DNA of 64,000 bases from Streptomyces misionensis (GCF_007896895.1 NZ_VOGW01000055.1:1-64000), one strand, 5' to 3'; positions 16,578-25,440 are shown, numbered from the stretch's first letter. Numbers and translations: made by a program. The notes: a model not told the origin generated them from the letters alone.

Positions 16578-16967
16578 ATGACGCGGCGCCGATCGCCAAC
16601 CGTCCCCGGCCAGTGCGCCGGGCTCGCCGCCGGTCCGCGCGAGGTCGCCGAGGCCGCCCAGGCCGCCGCCACCCTGGGCGCGACGGCCGCCGGACTGCTC
16701 CCCGCCCTGCGGGCAGCCGTCACCGACCCCGACGTCGCCGACCTCGGCCAACTCGCCGAGGCGGCCCTCCACTCCGCCGAAACCGGAGCGGACGTCTCCG
16801 GCGCCTGCGAGGCCCTCCAAGCCCTCGGTGCCACCGCCCTGAGCACCCACCAGCGCCTGCGCGTCGCCGAACTCGCCGAGCAGGACCGGCGCATCGTCGA
16901 CTCAGGCGTCGCGAACAACATCATCCGCGAGGACGAGCGGCTGCGCGCCATCCTGACCGCCATCTGA
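16578..16967 (+). CDS. HEAT-repeat-like C-terminal fragment, unknown function
   Basis: A 129-residue Ala/Leu-rich helical protein with HEAT/PBS-lyase-like periodicity (TLGATAAGLLPALRAAVTDP, HSAETGADVSGACEALQALG), ending RLRAILTAI. There is no convincing ribosome-binding site at ATG 16578, and a transposase remnant abuts its 5' side. It is probably the tail of a longer helical-repeat protein. No function can be assigned. Confidence 0.5.
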   Translation: MTRRRSPTVPGQCAGLAAGPREVAEAAQAAATLGATAAGLLPALRAAVTDPDVADLGQLAEAALHSAETGADVSGACEALQALGATALSTHQRLRVAELAEQDRRIVDSGVANNIIREDERLRAILTAI

Positions 16968-17362
16968 TCCCTGGGCCGGGGCGGACGAGTGATCGATCGC
17001 CGCCCCGGCCCGCCCCGGACAGCGTGCTGCCGGACGGATCCTGCCGCTGACTGTGCCGCCATCGCCGGGCCGGGAACCGACCTGCGGTGACCCACATGCG
17101 ATGCATCGACTGACCGCGGGGAACCGTGGTACGCGTGTCGCGGGCTCGGCGTTCGGCGTGATTCGCGCAAAGTGACCTGACGGCTCTTGCGGGCGTCGTC
17201 CTCAGCCCGTGCAGCGAGGTAGTCGGCCCGGTCGGAGCCGTAGGACGACCACGACCAGGAGCCGGGCAGGCGCCGCCCCGAGCCTGCGCTGCCGGTGAGG
17301 CCTTCGGGAACCCCGGGAGGGCCCGCGACACCCGTGGTGCAGCCTTCCTCCATCGTTCAGGA
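16968..17362. other. Intergenic region upstream of the DUF4396 gene
   Basis: About 400 bp without a recognised gene. The only structured feature is the CsoR-like palindrome at its right end (17363-17379). Confidence 0.5.
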
Positions 17363-17379
17363 ATACCCCCGGGGGGTAC
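17363..17379. promoter_or_regulatory. CsoR/RcnR-like operator palindrome
   Basis: ATACCCCCGGGGGGTAC is a G/C-tract palindrome flanked by TA/AT. That is the form recognised by CsoR-RcnR-family metal or sulfur sensors (consensus like TACCCCCGGGGGTA). It lies 44 bp before the start of the His-rich membrane protein gene, where it could overlap the promoter. No csoR-like gene is in this window. Confidence 0.65.
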
Positions 17380-17422
17380 AAGGTTGGTGCGGGATACCTG
17401 ATCCGACAAGGGGAGGCCGACG

Positions 17423-17914
17423 ATGGACCACACCGCACATCGGCAGCACGAGCACGTGCACCATGCTCACCATGGCGCCGGTACTTCGTGGCGCATGGCC
17501 GCGCAGGCGACGCTGCACTGCCTGACCGGCTGCGCGATCGGCGAAGTCCTCGGCATGGTGATCGGTACCGCCGCCGGGCTGCACAATACGGCCACCGTCG
17601 TCGTCTCGATCGCGCTGGCTTTCGTCTTCGGCTACGCGCTGACCATGCGGGGCGTGCTGCGCGCCGGGCTGCCGGTCCGCCAGGCACTGAAGGTCGCTCT
17701 GGCCGCGGACACGGTGTCCATCGTGGTGATGGAACTGATCGACAACACCGTCATGGTCGGGGTGCCCGGTGCCATGGACGCGGGACTGTCCCAGCCTCTG
17801 TTCTGGGTCTCGCTCGCCGGATCGCTCGCTCTGGCCTTCATCGTGACCACTCCGGTGAACCGGTGGATGATCGGCCGCGGCAAGGGACATGCCGTCGTGC
17901 ACGCCTACCACTGA
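17423..17914 (+). CDS. DUF4396-type membrane protein with His-rich N-terminus
   Basis: A 163-residue integral membrane protein matching the DUF4396 pattern. The first ~20 residues hold nine histidines (MDHTAHRQHEHVHHAHHGAG), a likely metal-binding tail. Four hydrophobic segments follow: LTGCAIGEVLGMVIGTAAGL, TVVVSIALAFVFGYALTM, SIVVMELIDNTVMVGVPG and FWVSLAGSLALAFIVTTPVN. The charged ELIDNTVM inside the membrane is typical of the family. AGGGGAGG precedes ATG 17423. The CsoR-like operator upstream and the His-rich end together suggest copper or other soft-metal handling. This is inference; the family has no established activity that I can name. Confidence 0.82.
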   Translation: MDHTAHRQHEHVHHAHHGAGTSWRMAAQATLHCLTGCAIGEVLGMVIGTAAGLHNTATVVVSIALAFVFGYALTMRGVLRAGLPVRQALKVALAADTVSIVVMELIDNTVMVGVPGAMDAGLSQPLFWVSLAGSLALAFIVTTPVNRWMIGRGKGHAVVHAYH

Positions 17915-18150
17915 CGGCCGCACCGTTCCCATCCGGCCCGGGCCGCTCCTGTTCGCCCTTGTCCTGGGTGGGTGGGTCGGCAAGGGCCGGAGGCTACGCG
18001 GGCACGACCAGTCTTGGTAAGCCGGCCCGGGGCGGGACCCTGCTCCACCCGCTCGGGACGGGCACTGTCGTACGGCTCTCCGGCCACTGAACGCCACCGT
18101 GCGGCCCACCTGCCCCGCCAAGGGCCGCTCCGGGTGGCTCTGCACATGGG

Positions 18151-19188
18151 CTACGTCCCCTGAACCATCCGATCCGTCCCGAAGGCGGTCGGCTTGTTCG
18201 CCAGGGCCGCGCCCAGTGGAGTGTGCTCGTAGCGGACGGTCCGGCCGGTGCGGGTGCGGGTGACGAGGCCGGCGTCGCGCAGCACCGCCAGGTGGCTTCC
18301 GACGGTGCCTAGGCTCAGGCCGAGTCGGGCGACCAGTTGGGTCGTTGTCGCGGGCACGCTCAACGCGCGCAGCACGTCCGCGCGGCGTGGGCCGACCAGT
18401 CGGCCCAGGGCCTCGCCGTCCGGTGTACGTGGCACTGGGCCGAGCAGGTCCGCGATGCCCCGGGCGGGGTAGACCAGGGCGTAGGGCCATGGCGGTTCGA
18501 CGTAGCTGATCAGGGTGCCGTACACCGTGGGCATCAAGAGCAGGCCCTTGCCGGCCAGTTGGTGCCGGTGCCGTTCGGCGGGCGAGCCCGTGCGCACCTC
18601 GATGGTCCCGGCCTGCCCCTGGGAGCACCAGCTCACCCGCGGGTCGAGATCGGACAGTGCCGCCGCCCAGCCGTACATCGCGAGGTGCCCGGCGCGGCGA
18701 ACCAGGTCACGCTCCAGCACCGTGCGCAGCCGCGGCCAGTCCGGTTCGACCAGCGCGTGCCAGCTCGCTTCGAGTGCGTCGGCGAGTCGGGTCACCACGT
18801 CCGGTGCGTCGAGGACGCGCTGCACGTGGCGTGGGGGCGTTGGTAGTCCCGCCAGGTTGCGGGCCAGTTCCAGGCGCGCACGGCGCAGGGACGTGGCGCG
18901 CACAGCGGCCAGCTCGGCGGCGAAGTCGCCATCGGGGCCCGACGGCGGCGGATGGATGAAGTCGGCGTTGTAGCGGCCGCGGCGGAACAGCGTCGTCAGC
19001 GCCCCGACCGCGGGCACCTGCCGGCGCAGCCGCTCGTACCGGGGCGCGATGCGCTCGGCCCACGGCCGGAGCGGGCCGGCGGCCTGCACGCCGGCTGCGA
19101 CGCGCAGCGCCTGCATCGCCTCGCCCAGCGGCGAGATCGCGAAGCGGGTACGCGCCACGTCGACGGGTCCCACCTCGATGGCCAGCAT
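18151..19188 (-). CDS. ArsR-type winged-helix transcriptional regulator with long N-terminal domain
   Basis: A 345-residue protein. The last ~80 residues form an ArsR-like winged helix (RRADVLRALSVPATTTQLVA, LGTVGSHLAVLRDAGLVTRT, GRTVRYEHTPLG). The first ~250 residues are an actinobacterial domain of unknown function that usually precedes such helices. ATG 19188 follows a GGAGG site. The gene is divergent from the MFS transporter with only ~60 bp between starts, so it very likely controls that exporter and itself. No ArsR-type cysteine metal motif is evident, so the ligand is probably organic. Confidence 0.85.
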   Translation of the reverse strand: MLAIEVGPVDVARTRFAISPLGEAMQALRVAAGVQAAGPLRPWAERIAPRYERLRRQVPAVGALTTLFRRGRYNADFIHPPPSGPDGDFAAELAAVRATSLRRARLELARNLAGLPTPPRHVQRVLDAPDVVTRLADALEASWHALVEPDWPRLRTVLERDLVRRAGHLAMYGWAAALSDLDPRVSWCSQGQAGTIEVRTGSPAERHRHQLAGKGLLLMPTVYGTLISYVEPPWPYALVYPARGIADLLGPVPRTPDGEALGRLVGPRRADVLRALSVPATTTQLVARLGLSLGTVGSHLAVLRDAGLVTRTRTGRTVRYEHTPLGAALANKPTAFGTDRMVQGT

Positions 19189-19247
19189 GTTTTGCCTCCA
19201 CACGAAAGCATAGTCACCGTGGCCGGGCTGCCGTGATGCTGTCCGCC

Positions 19248-20477
19248 ATGACCACCACGCCCGTCGCGGCACGCCCGGCCACCTACCGCGAGGTGTTCGC
19301 TGTGGGCCAGTTCCGCGTGCTGTTCGGCAGCTACACGCTCTTCCTGATCGGCGAGACGGTGCGGATGCTCGCCCTGTCCGTGACCGTCTACGCGGCAACC
19401 GGATCGCCGCTGATGTCGGCGCTGGCGTATGCGGCAGGCTTCCTGCCCTATGCCCTGGGCGGCACGCTGCTGCTGGCCTTCGCCGACCGCTGGCCCCCGC
19501 GCACCGTCCTGATCGGCTACGAGATGCTGCGCACCGCGGTCAGCGTCCTGCTCGCCGCCGGTCTGCTGCCCGTACCGGCCATGCTGGCACTGGTGTTCGT
19601 CACGGGTTTGCCCAGCGCCGTCGCCTCCGCCTCACGCACCGCCCTTCTGCCCGACCTGCTGGACGGCGACCGCTACGTGCTCGGCCGTGCCGTCTTCTCC
19701 ATGGCGGCCGGCGGCACGCAGGTGCTCGGCTTCGCCGCCGGCGGCATGCTGATCGCCGCTGTCGGCGCGTCAGGTGCGCTCTGGGTCACCGCCGCGACCT
19801 GCCTGGCCTCGGCAGGCCTGCTGCGACTGCGCCTGTCCCACCACCCACGCCGCCGCACCGGCGCCTCGGCCGGTATCAGCGAGACCTGGCAGGTGAACAG
19901 GGTGCTGCTGCGCCGGCCCGCGGTCCGGGCGCTGCTGCTGGCACAATGGCTCGCACCGGCGCTGGTGGTCGGCGCCGAGGGCGTGCTGGTTCCCTACGCC
20001 GCCCGGATCGGCGCGCCTGACACGGCCGGTCTGCTGTTCGCAGCGGTCGCCGCCGGGATGTTCACGGGCAACCTGGTCGTCGGCCGCCTGGTGCGCCCCG
20101 CGGCCCGGGAGCGTCTGGCCCGCCCCCTCGCGCTCGCGCTCGGACTGCCGCTGCTGGGGTTCGCGCTGCACCCGGCACCGGCATACGCCGCCATCCTGCT
20201 GGCCGTGTCCGGTTTCGGCGTCGCCTACCAGCTCGCACTGGCCCACAGGTTCCTCGACGCGGTGCCCGAGACCCAGCGCGGTCAAGCATTCGGCCTGCTG
20301 CTGACCGGCACGATGACGTTGCAGGGCCTGGCCACCGCAGCCGGAGGAGCGCTGGGCGAAGTCGCGGCCCCCGCGCTGGTCGTCACACTGGCCGGCGCGT
20401 CATCGGCCATCGCCGCTCTGATGTCCTGGCGAACGCTGTCTCCCAGGCCGGCCTGCGGGTGCAGCCGCAGCGTCTGA
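19248..20477 (+). CDS. MFS transporter
   Basis: A 409-residue major facilitator superfamily protein with about 12 hydrophobic segments, probably exporting a drug or small molecule by proton antiport. The sequence shows FGSYTLFLIGETVRMLALSV, the motif-A-like loop ADRWPPRTVLIGYEM after TM2, and two six-helix halves separated by a loop near residue 200 (SHHPRRRTGASAG). In-frame starts at 19233 and 19236 also exist; ATG 19248 gives the usual short cytoplasmic N-terminus. It is divergently paired with the ArsR-type regulator. Confidence 0.85.
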   Translation: MTTTPVAARPATYREVFAVGQFRVLFGSYTLFLIGETVRMLALSVTVYAATGSPLMSALAYAAGFLPYALGGTLLLAFADRWPPRTVLIGYEMLRTAVSVLLAAGLLPVPAMLALVFVTGLPSAVASASRTALLPDLLDGDRYVLGRAVFSMAAGGTQVLGFAAGGMLIAAVGASGALWVTAATCLASAGLLRLRLSHHPRRRTGASAGISETWQVNRVLLRRPAVRALLLAQWLAPALVVGAEGVLVPYAARIGAPDTAGLLFAAVAAGMFTGNLVVGRLVRPAARERLARPLALALGLPLLGFALHPAPAYAAILLAVSGFGVAYQLALAHRFLDAVPETQRGQAFGLLLTGTMTLQGLATAAGGALGEVAAPALVVTLAGASSAIAALMSWRTLSPRPACGCSRSV

Positions 20478-20847
20478 AGCGGACCGCAGGAGCTGGCGCG
20501 GCGCCGCACGGGTCGCCTCGCGCAGCGCGGCCGCCGCCAGGGTGGCGTCGCCCGGTTCGCAGTGGGCGGCCATGGCCCCCGAGCCTGCCGGACACGTCGC
20601 TGCCGTGGCATACGGCCCGGGCTCCGGACAGGTGAAGCGCTTCGAGGTCTTTCTCCTCGCGTTCCTTGTCGTCCTTCGCCGCCGCTGCTTCCACCTGCCC
20701 GAGGAGTCTGACGGTGGAGTGTGCTGCGGCGTCGGATGGTTGGGCCGGTTCTCGAAGTACCTCGGCTGCGTGGGCCAACGTAAGTTGCCCCTCCGGCCCG
20801 CCGTTCCCGCAGGACTGACAACGCCGCACCGTGGGCAGTTCGGGACT
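20478..20847. other. Region of decayed sequence between MFS gene and SMP-30 stub
   Basis: No intact gene. On the minus strand one frame reads RCQSCGNGGPEGQLTLAHAA and continues for ~100 residues without family resemblance; it may be a remnant joined to the SMP-30 stub. Nothing else is supported. Confidence 0.4.
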
Positions 20848-20971
20848 CCACGACGATGCCGTCCGGGGCTGCGCCGGCATCGTCGAGGAAGGTGTGCACC
20901 TGGCCGTCCGGGATGCTCACCCGCACTATTCGTCCGGGTATGACCTGCAGCGCAAGCAGTTCCTTCGACAT
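20848..20971 (-). pseudogene. SMP-30/gluconolactonase-like N-terminal stub
   Basis: About 41 residues, MSKELLALQVIPGRIVRVSI then DGQVHTFLDDAGAAPDGIVV, match the first blades of SMP-30/gluconolactonase-like calcium-dependent lactonases. The sequence then changes abruptly, so only the start of the gene remains. There is no clear ribosome-binding site. Confidence 0.5.
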
Positions 20972-20980
20972 CGTGGTTCT

Positions 20981-21020
20981 TTTTCTCGACCCTTCTCGAC
21001 CCTTCTCGACCCTTCTCGGC
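20981..21020. repeat. 10-bp tandem repeat CCTTCTCGAC
   Basis: About four units of CCTTCTCGAC in a row, the first and last degenerate, lie just upstream of the SMP-30 stub and beyond the 3' end of the dehydrogenase gene. Confidence 0.75.
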
Positions 21021-21052
21021 CCGTCCGCGCTCCGCCCGCAGCGGAGCCGCGA

Positions 21053-21943
21053 TCACTGCTGGTGATCGTCCACAGCCGGGGGCTCCGGCCAGCCGAGCGG
21101 CTCGAGGACGGAGCGGGTGCGCGCGTCGCGCAGTGCGACCAGGCGCTCATAGGCCGACTCGCCGGTGCCGTAGGCCTGTTCGACCGCGTCGAGGACCTCG
21201 CCCAGCCGGGCCGGGTCCGGGCTGCCGGTCTCGAAGGTCATCTGGGAGCCGACGTGCGCCAGCAGATGGCGCATCCCCTCGGGCCCACCGCCGAGGACAC
21301 CGCTCTCGAACGGCCCGATCGTGGCCCAACGCAGACCCAGCGAGGCCCGGACCAGGTCATCGAGGTCCTTCACGCCGATCACGCCCTGCTGCACCAGGTA
21401 GAAGCACTGGTCGTTGAAGACCTTCTGCAGGCGGTTGCCGACGAAACCCGGGATCTCCTTCCTCAGCCGGATCGGCAGCTTGCCGAGCTCACGGTAGACC
21501 TCGACCGCCCGGTCGACCGTGCCAGCGGAGGTCCGCGGTCCCGGCACCACCTCCACCAGCGGCATCAGCTCCGGCGGGTTGAACGGGTGGCCGATCACGA
21601 TCCGGTCCGCCGCGGCGTTGCCCTCGCCGATCGCCGACGGCAGCAGGGACGACGAGGACGACGCCAGCACCACGTCGTCACGGGTGTGCGCGGCCAAGGT
21701 GGCGAAGATCTGCTCCTTGGCCTCCATCCGCTCCGGCCCGGCTTCCTGCACGAAGTCCGCTCCGGTCACCGCGGCGGCCAGGTCGTCGGTCGCCGTCACC
21801 GGCAGACCCGCCAGCTCACGCGCCACCAGCTCCCCCAGGTCGGGCCTCGGGTCGCTGATGCGGACCTCCCAGCCGGCCGCGCCGAACAGGCGCGCCCAAG
21901 AGACACCGATGACGCCGCCGCCGACGATCGTCACGACTGCCAC
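21053..21943 (-). CDS. 3-hydroxyacyl-CoA dehydrogenase-family NAD-dependent oxidoreductase
   Basis: A 296-residue soluble dehydrogenase of the 3-hydroxyacyl-CoA dehydrogenase / lambda-crystallin-like family. It oxidises a secondary alcohol on an acyl-CoA or hydroxy acid with NAD. The N-terminal Rossmann fold shows VTIVGGGVIGVSWARLFGAA. The substrate region has ASSSSSLLPSAIG and IVIGHPFNPPELMPLVEVVP with the catalytic His-Pro-Phe-Asn-Pro. The C-terminal domain follows from GFVGNRLQKV. GTG 21943 is chosen because it starts directly before the Rossmann strand, with a GGGGTGA stretch upstream. It is divergent from a LysR regulator that probably controls it. Confidence 0.87.
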   Translation of the reverse strand: MAVVTIVGGGVIGVSWARLFGAAGWEVRISDPRPDLGELVARELAGLPVTATDDLAAAVTGADFVQEAGPERMEAKEQIFATLAAHTRDDVVLASSSSSLLPSAIGEGNAAADRIVIGHPFNPPELMPLVEVVPGPRTSAGTVDRAVEVYRELGKLPIRLRKEIPGFVGNRLQKVFNDQCFYLVQQGVIGVKDLDDLVRASLGLRWATIGPFESGVLGGGPEGMRHLLAHVGSQMTFETGSPDPARLGEVLDAVEQAYGTGESAYERLVALRDARTRSVLEPLGWPEPPAVDDHQQ

Positions 21944-22146
21944 GCAAATCACCCCACGGAAATGACGGAGAGGAATCAGCTCGGGCCCGGCCCGCCGCCC
22001 GCTTCCCCTTCCATGAGAGGAGGCAGCGGCTGAAGGGGCCGCTCGGCTGAGCTGAGATCGGTCGAACAGGTACCGCGCTCCGGCGGGCTGTTCCAGGACC
22101 CAGTCGACACCCGGGGACATATGTCTGTCCAATATATGATTACGTC
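21944..22146. promoter_or_regulatory. Divergent promoter region, dehydrogenase / LysR
   Basis: Two hundred bp between divergent starts. It contains an AT-rich segment around 22119-22146 with ATATGTCTGTCC, AATATATGATTACG. That is unusual in this GC-rich context and a plausible LysR (T-N11-A type) site and promoter. Confidence 0.5.
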
Positions 22147-23070
22147 ATGAGCAATATGGACGGCGATATCAACCTGTCCCGCCGACTGCTGGAGCAGTTC
22201 CTCGTCGTGGCGCAGGAGAGGCACTTCGGCCGGGCCGCCGAACAGCTCGGCATGAGCCAGCCGCCGCTCAGCCAGTCGATCCAGCGCCTGGAGCGGGCAG
22301 TGGGCGCGCGCCTGCTGGACCGCGGCCCGGGCGGCGTGCGGCTGACCGCGGCCGGGAAGGTGTTCGCCGCCGACGCACAGCGGCTGCTCGACCTGCAGAC
22401 CGCCGCGGTCGCGCGTGCCCAGCGGGTCGCCGCCGGCCTGGAAGGGGATGTCCGGGTCGGATACGTCAGCCTGCTCAGCCACCTCTACCTCCCCACGATG
22501 CTGCGCGCGGCGGCCCAGCAACTGCCCGGCCTCCGGGTGCACCTCCAGCACGGCTCCTCGGGAGGCGTGGTCGACCTGGTCCGCACCGGGGCGCTCGACC
22601 TCGGCTTCCTGCGCGACCCGGCGCGGCTCTCCGACGATCTCGTCAACAGGGTCATCGCCACCGAGCGGATCGGCGCCGCGGTGCCGCACGGTCACCGGCT
22701 GGCCGACTCCGACGAGATCGACCTGGCGGAACTGCGGGACGAGGACTTCGTGCTCCCCGACCCGACCGCACTGCCCGTCATCGCCGAGCAACTCCAACTC
22801 GCTTGCCGCCAGAGCGGATTCAGCCCCCGAGGAGTGGCGGTCGCCGACGATCTCAGCGGCCTGTTCAGCTACGTCGCCGCGGGTCTGTGCGTGAGCCTGC
22901 TGCCCGACGGCCTGCAGGACCTCGCCGTCGCCGGCGTGAGCTTCATCCCGCTCCGGGGACACGCGGACTATCTGGACACCACCGTGTACGCCGTCCACCG
23001 CCCCGACGCCGACCCGGCGGTGATCCGCCTGGTGGAGATGATCACCAGCCTCCGCCCCGGAAGCCTGTGA
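22147..23070 (+). CDS. LysR-family transcriptional regulator
   Basis: A 307-residue LysR-type activator/repressor. The winged helix-turn-helix occupies residues ~10-70 (LLEQFLVVAQERHFGRAAEQ, SQPPLSQSIQRLERAVGARL, with the conserved Leu-Thr-x-Ala-Gly). The effector-binding domain follows from ~95 (VRVGYVSLLSHLYLPTML). It is divergently arranged with the dehydrogenase gene, the standard layout for a LysR regulator and its target; the inducer is probably a substrate of that enzyme. Confidence 0.9.
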   Translation: MSNMDGDINLSRRLLEQFLVVAQERHFGRAAEQLGMSQPPLSQSIQRLERAVGARLLDRGPGGVRLTAAGKVFAADAQRLLDLQTAAVARAQRVAAGLEGDVRVGYVSLLSHLYLPTMLRAAAQQLPGLRVHLQHGSSGGVVDLVRTGALDLGFLRDPARLSDDLVNRVIATERIGAAVPHGHRLADSDEIDLAELRDEDFVLPDPTALPVIAEQLQLACRQSGFSPRGVAVADDLSGLFSYVAAGLCVSLLPDGLQDLAVAGVSFIPLRGHADYLDTTVYAVHRPDADPAVIRLVEMITSLRPGSL

Positions 23071-23400
23071 GCCTTCCCCCTCTCCATCGGCCTCGGGTGA
23101 GCCATCCCGCTCCACGACGCCGGGGCGGACGGCCGCGCGACCGGACCGAGGCCGGCGTAGGGCCCCGCTTGCACGCCGTCCTGCTCACCGTCTGTGCCGG
23201 CTACCGAGACACCCGCCACCACCGGGCGGCCGACCCGTCTCGTCCCGCTGACCTGCCTTGAACTCGTACGCCTCCCACGGCCCTTCGTCCTGCCGCCACC
23301 CACCCGTGACCGCGAGCACGCGTTCCGCCGGACCGCTCGGCGCCGACGCCGTCAGGCCACCGTGCAAGCCTGCCACCGGTGGTCGGCTCGGCGAACGGGG
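23071..23400. other. Convergent intergenic region, nothing recognised
   Basis: About 330 bp between the 3' ends of the LysR and HxlR genes. No convincing hairpin or remnant was seen. Confidence 0.45.
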
Positions 23401-23763
23401 TCACCGTCGCGCGTCGGCTTGTGCGCGGGCGCGCTCGATGTCGGGGACGTGGCTCTCGGCCCATTCCCGGACGGCACGTAGCGGTGTCAGCAGTGACCGG
23501 CCGAGGTCGGTGAGGGCGTATTCGACATGCGGGGGATGCGCGGGAATCTCGGTGCGGGAGATCAGGCCGTCGTACTCCATCGCGCGAAGCGTCTCGGTGA
23601 GCGCCTTCGGTGTGATCCCCCGGATGTGCGCCTTGAGTTCGGTGAATCGCATCGGCCTGTTGTCCAGCGCGTTGACGATGAACACCGTCCAGCGTGCCCC
23701 GATCCGGTGCAGAACGGTGCGACTGGGACAGGTCGCGGCCATGATGTTGTAGGCCTTACCCAT
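23401..23763 (-). CDS. HxlR-family transcriptional regulator
   Basis: A 120-residue MarR-like HxlR regulator. The conserved start TCPSRTVLHRIGARWTVFIV has the family's N-terminal Cys. The winged helix contains RFTELKAHIRGITPKALTET and the wing DGLISRTEIPAHPPHVEYAL. The length is usual for the family. It is divergent from the MFS gene, with a palindrome between them that is probably its operator. HxlR proteins often sense electrophiles or aldehydes through the cysteine. Confidence 0.92.
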   Translation of the reverse strand: MGKAYNIMAATCPSRTVLHRIGARWTVFIVNALDNRPMRFTELKAHIRGITPKALTETLRAMEYDGLISRTEIPAHPPHVEYALTDLGRSLLTPLRAVREWAESHVPDIERARAQADARR

Positions 23764-23792
23764 GCACGACTCCCGGTAGCGTTGTAGATACT

Positions 23793-23809
23793 GGTATAGA
23801 ATTTATACC
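23793..23809. promoter_or_regulatory. Palindrome in the HxlR/MFS intergenic region
   Basis: GGTATA-GAATT-TATACC is a perfect 6-bp inverted repeat, AT-rich against the background, centred between the divergent starts at 23763 and 23819. It is the likely HxlR-family binding site. Confidence 0.65.
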
Positions 23810-23818
23810 TTCCGGGTT

Positions 23819-25045
23819 GTGTCTATTTCCGATTGCACGGTCCGTCCCTCGATAGCTCGGCACGGCCGTTTCGTCGCAGCGATCGTCATCGACTCGCTCG
23901 GCACCGGTGTCTTCGTCCCCGTTTCGATGCTGTATTTCCTGGCCGCGACGTCGCTGACGCTGGTGCAGATAGGCGCGGCACTGACGACGGCCGGGCTGCT
24001 GGCGCTCCCAGCGGGACCTCTGGTCGGAGGACTGGTCGACCGGTACGGCGCCAAGCCGGTGCTGCAGGCGGCGAACCTGGCCCAGGCGCTCGGCTTCGCC
24101 GGGTATCTCGTCGTGGGCCAGACATGGCAGATCGCCATCTGCGCCTGGTTGAACAGCGCCGGGCGGGCAGTGTTCTTCAGCTGCTACGGCGTGACCGTCA
24201 CGGCGCTGGCCGCGCCCGGCCAACGCGAGCGCTGGTTCGGTCTTCTGGGCTCGGTACGCAACCTCGGCTACGCACTCGGCGGGCTCCTCTCCGCCGTCGC
24301 CGTCACCATCGGCACGCACGGCGCCTACGCCGCGATCGTGGTCGTCAACGCCTTGTCCTATGTCGCCGCGTTCGTTCTGATGCGGGCCGTGCCGAATGTC
24401 CGTCCCGAGGCGGGCCAGGACGCTGCCGGCGGCTGGGGGCGCGTGCTCCGGGACCGGCGGTACCTGTCACTGGTCGCGCATCAACTGTGTTTCGCGATCT
24501 CGTTGTTCGTCCTCAACATCGCGATCCCGGTCTACGCCGTGGACGTGCTGAAACTGCCTGGCTGGACCGCCGGCGCGGTCTTCACGCTCAACACGCTGAT
24601 GGTCGGCTTCGGGCAGGGCATCGTCGTCGGGTGGCTCGGCGGGCGGATCCGCAGCCGCGTCCTCGTCGCCGGACACGCCTGCTTCGCGGTCGGCTACCTC
24701 CTCTTCCTCGCCGCCGTCCGCGTGCCTGCGCCCGCACTCGCGGTCGGCGTCGTGTTGCTCGGCGCGGGCAGTTACACCTTCGGTGAAATCCTCGGCGGCC
24801 CCATCACGTCGACGGTCGCCGCGGAGAGCGCCCCAGACGCTCTCCGCGGCCGGTACTTGGCCCTCAACCAGCTCGCCGTGACTGTCGCGGGAGCGGTCGC
24901 CCCGGCCGCGCTCTCCGGGTTGCTGTCCAACGGGCCGGCCTCGGTCTGGCTGCCCCTGGTAGGCGTCAGTGTCCTCGGAGCCGCGCTCGCCACCACGATC
25001 GGCAAAGTGGTGCCGGCGGCGCAGAGCCGCATCGGAGGTGTCTGA
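23819..25045 (+). CDS. MFS transporter
   Basis: A 408-residue major facilitator superfamily permease with about 12 membrane segments, probably a drug-type exporter. Visible elements are IVIDSLGTGVFVPVSMLYFL, the motif-A-like GGLVDRYGAKPVLQAANLAQ, and a second-half repeat GGRIRSRVLVAGHACF. It starts at GTG 23819, ten bp after the palindrome, so repressor binding there would block the promoter or initiation. It is paired with the HxlR regulator and is unrelated in detail to the MFS gene at 19.2 kb. Confidence 0.87.
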   Translation: MSISDCTVRPSIARHGRFVAAIVIDSLGTGVFVPVSMLYFLAATSLTLVQIGAALTTAGLLALPAGPLVGGLVDRYGAKPVLQAANLAQALGFAGYLVVGQTWQIAICAWLNSAGRAVFFSCYGVTVTALAAPGQRERWFGLLGSVRNLGYALGGLLSAVAVTIGTHGAYAAIVVVNALSYVAAFVLMRAVPNVRPEAGQDAAGGWGRVLRDRRYLSLVAHQLCFAISLFVLNIAIPVYAVDVLKLPGWTAGAVFTLNTLMVGFGQGIVVGWLGGRIRSRVLVAGHACFAVGYLLFLAAVRVPAPALAVGVVLLGAGSYTFGEILGGPITSTVAAESAPDALRGRYLALNQLAVTVAGAVAPAALSGLLSNGPASVWLPLVGVSVLGAALATTIGKVVPAAQSRIGGV

Positions 25046-25271
25046 CCGGCGGATCTCCCTGCGTGGTCCGCGGCCGCAGCAGGCCTCACGCCCATCGCCG
25101 CCCCGAACGCCTTCGCCCACGCCTGCCCGGTTCTCCGGCCTCCACGGCCCCCGTCGTGCCGGCGGCTTCGGTCAGGCCTGGAAGGTGAAGATCCCCGGGT
25201 TGACCGCAAGGTGGTGGTCAAGGCACTCGCCGGTGACGGCGGCGCGACCATGACCGGCGTAAAACGCCGGT

Positions 25272-25440
25272 TCATCGCACTCGCCCGCGCGCCTTCAGCG
25301 GCACCGTCGGCAGCTCCGGCGCAGGCAGCGGAGCCCCGTCGTACCCCTTCACCCTCTCCGAGTCCCGACCCACTCGTCCAGTCCTCGCGGGCCTGTTCGA
25401 TCTCTTCCTGGGTGCGGGCGACGAAGTTCCACCGCATATC
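25272..25440 (-). pseudogene. Pirin-family C-terminal fragment (copy 1)
   Basis: The minus strand encodes NFVARTQEEIEQAREDW, a one-base frameshift, then GYDGAPLPAPELPTVPLK and a stop at 25272. This is the conserved C-terminal end of a pirin-type cupin protein. The rest of the gene is absent. The same fragment, broken at the same point, occurs at 35723-35890 next to an integrase gene. Similarity between the copies continues ~45 bp past the pirin break into a small hairpin (GCAGGTCAACGACCTGC). Confidence 0.75.

Noticed and set aside
25272..25440. phiC31-type attB in the pirin fragment
   Set aside because: The remaining pirin piece is the C-terminal end and does not show the known phiC31 attB core; the integrases here are tyrosine, not serine, recombinases.
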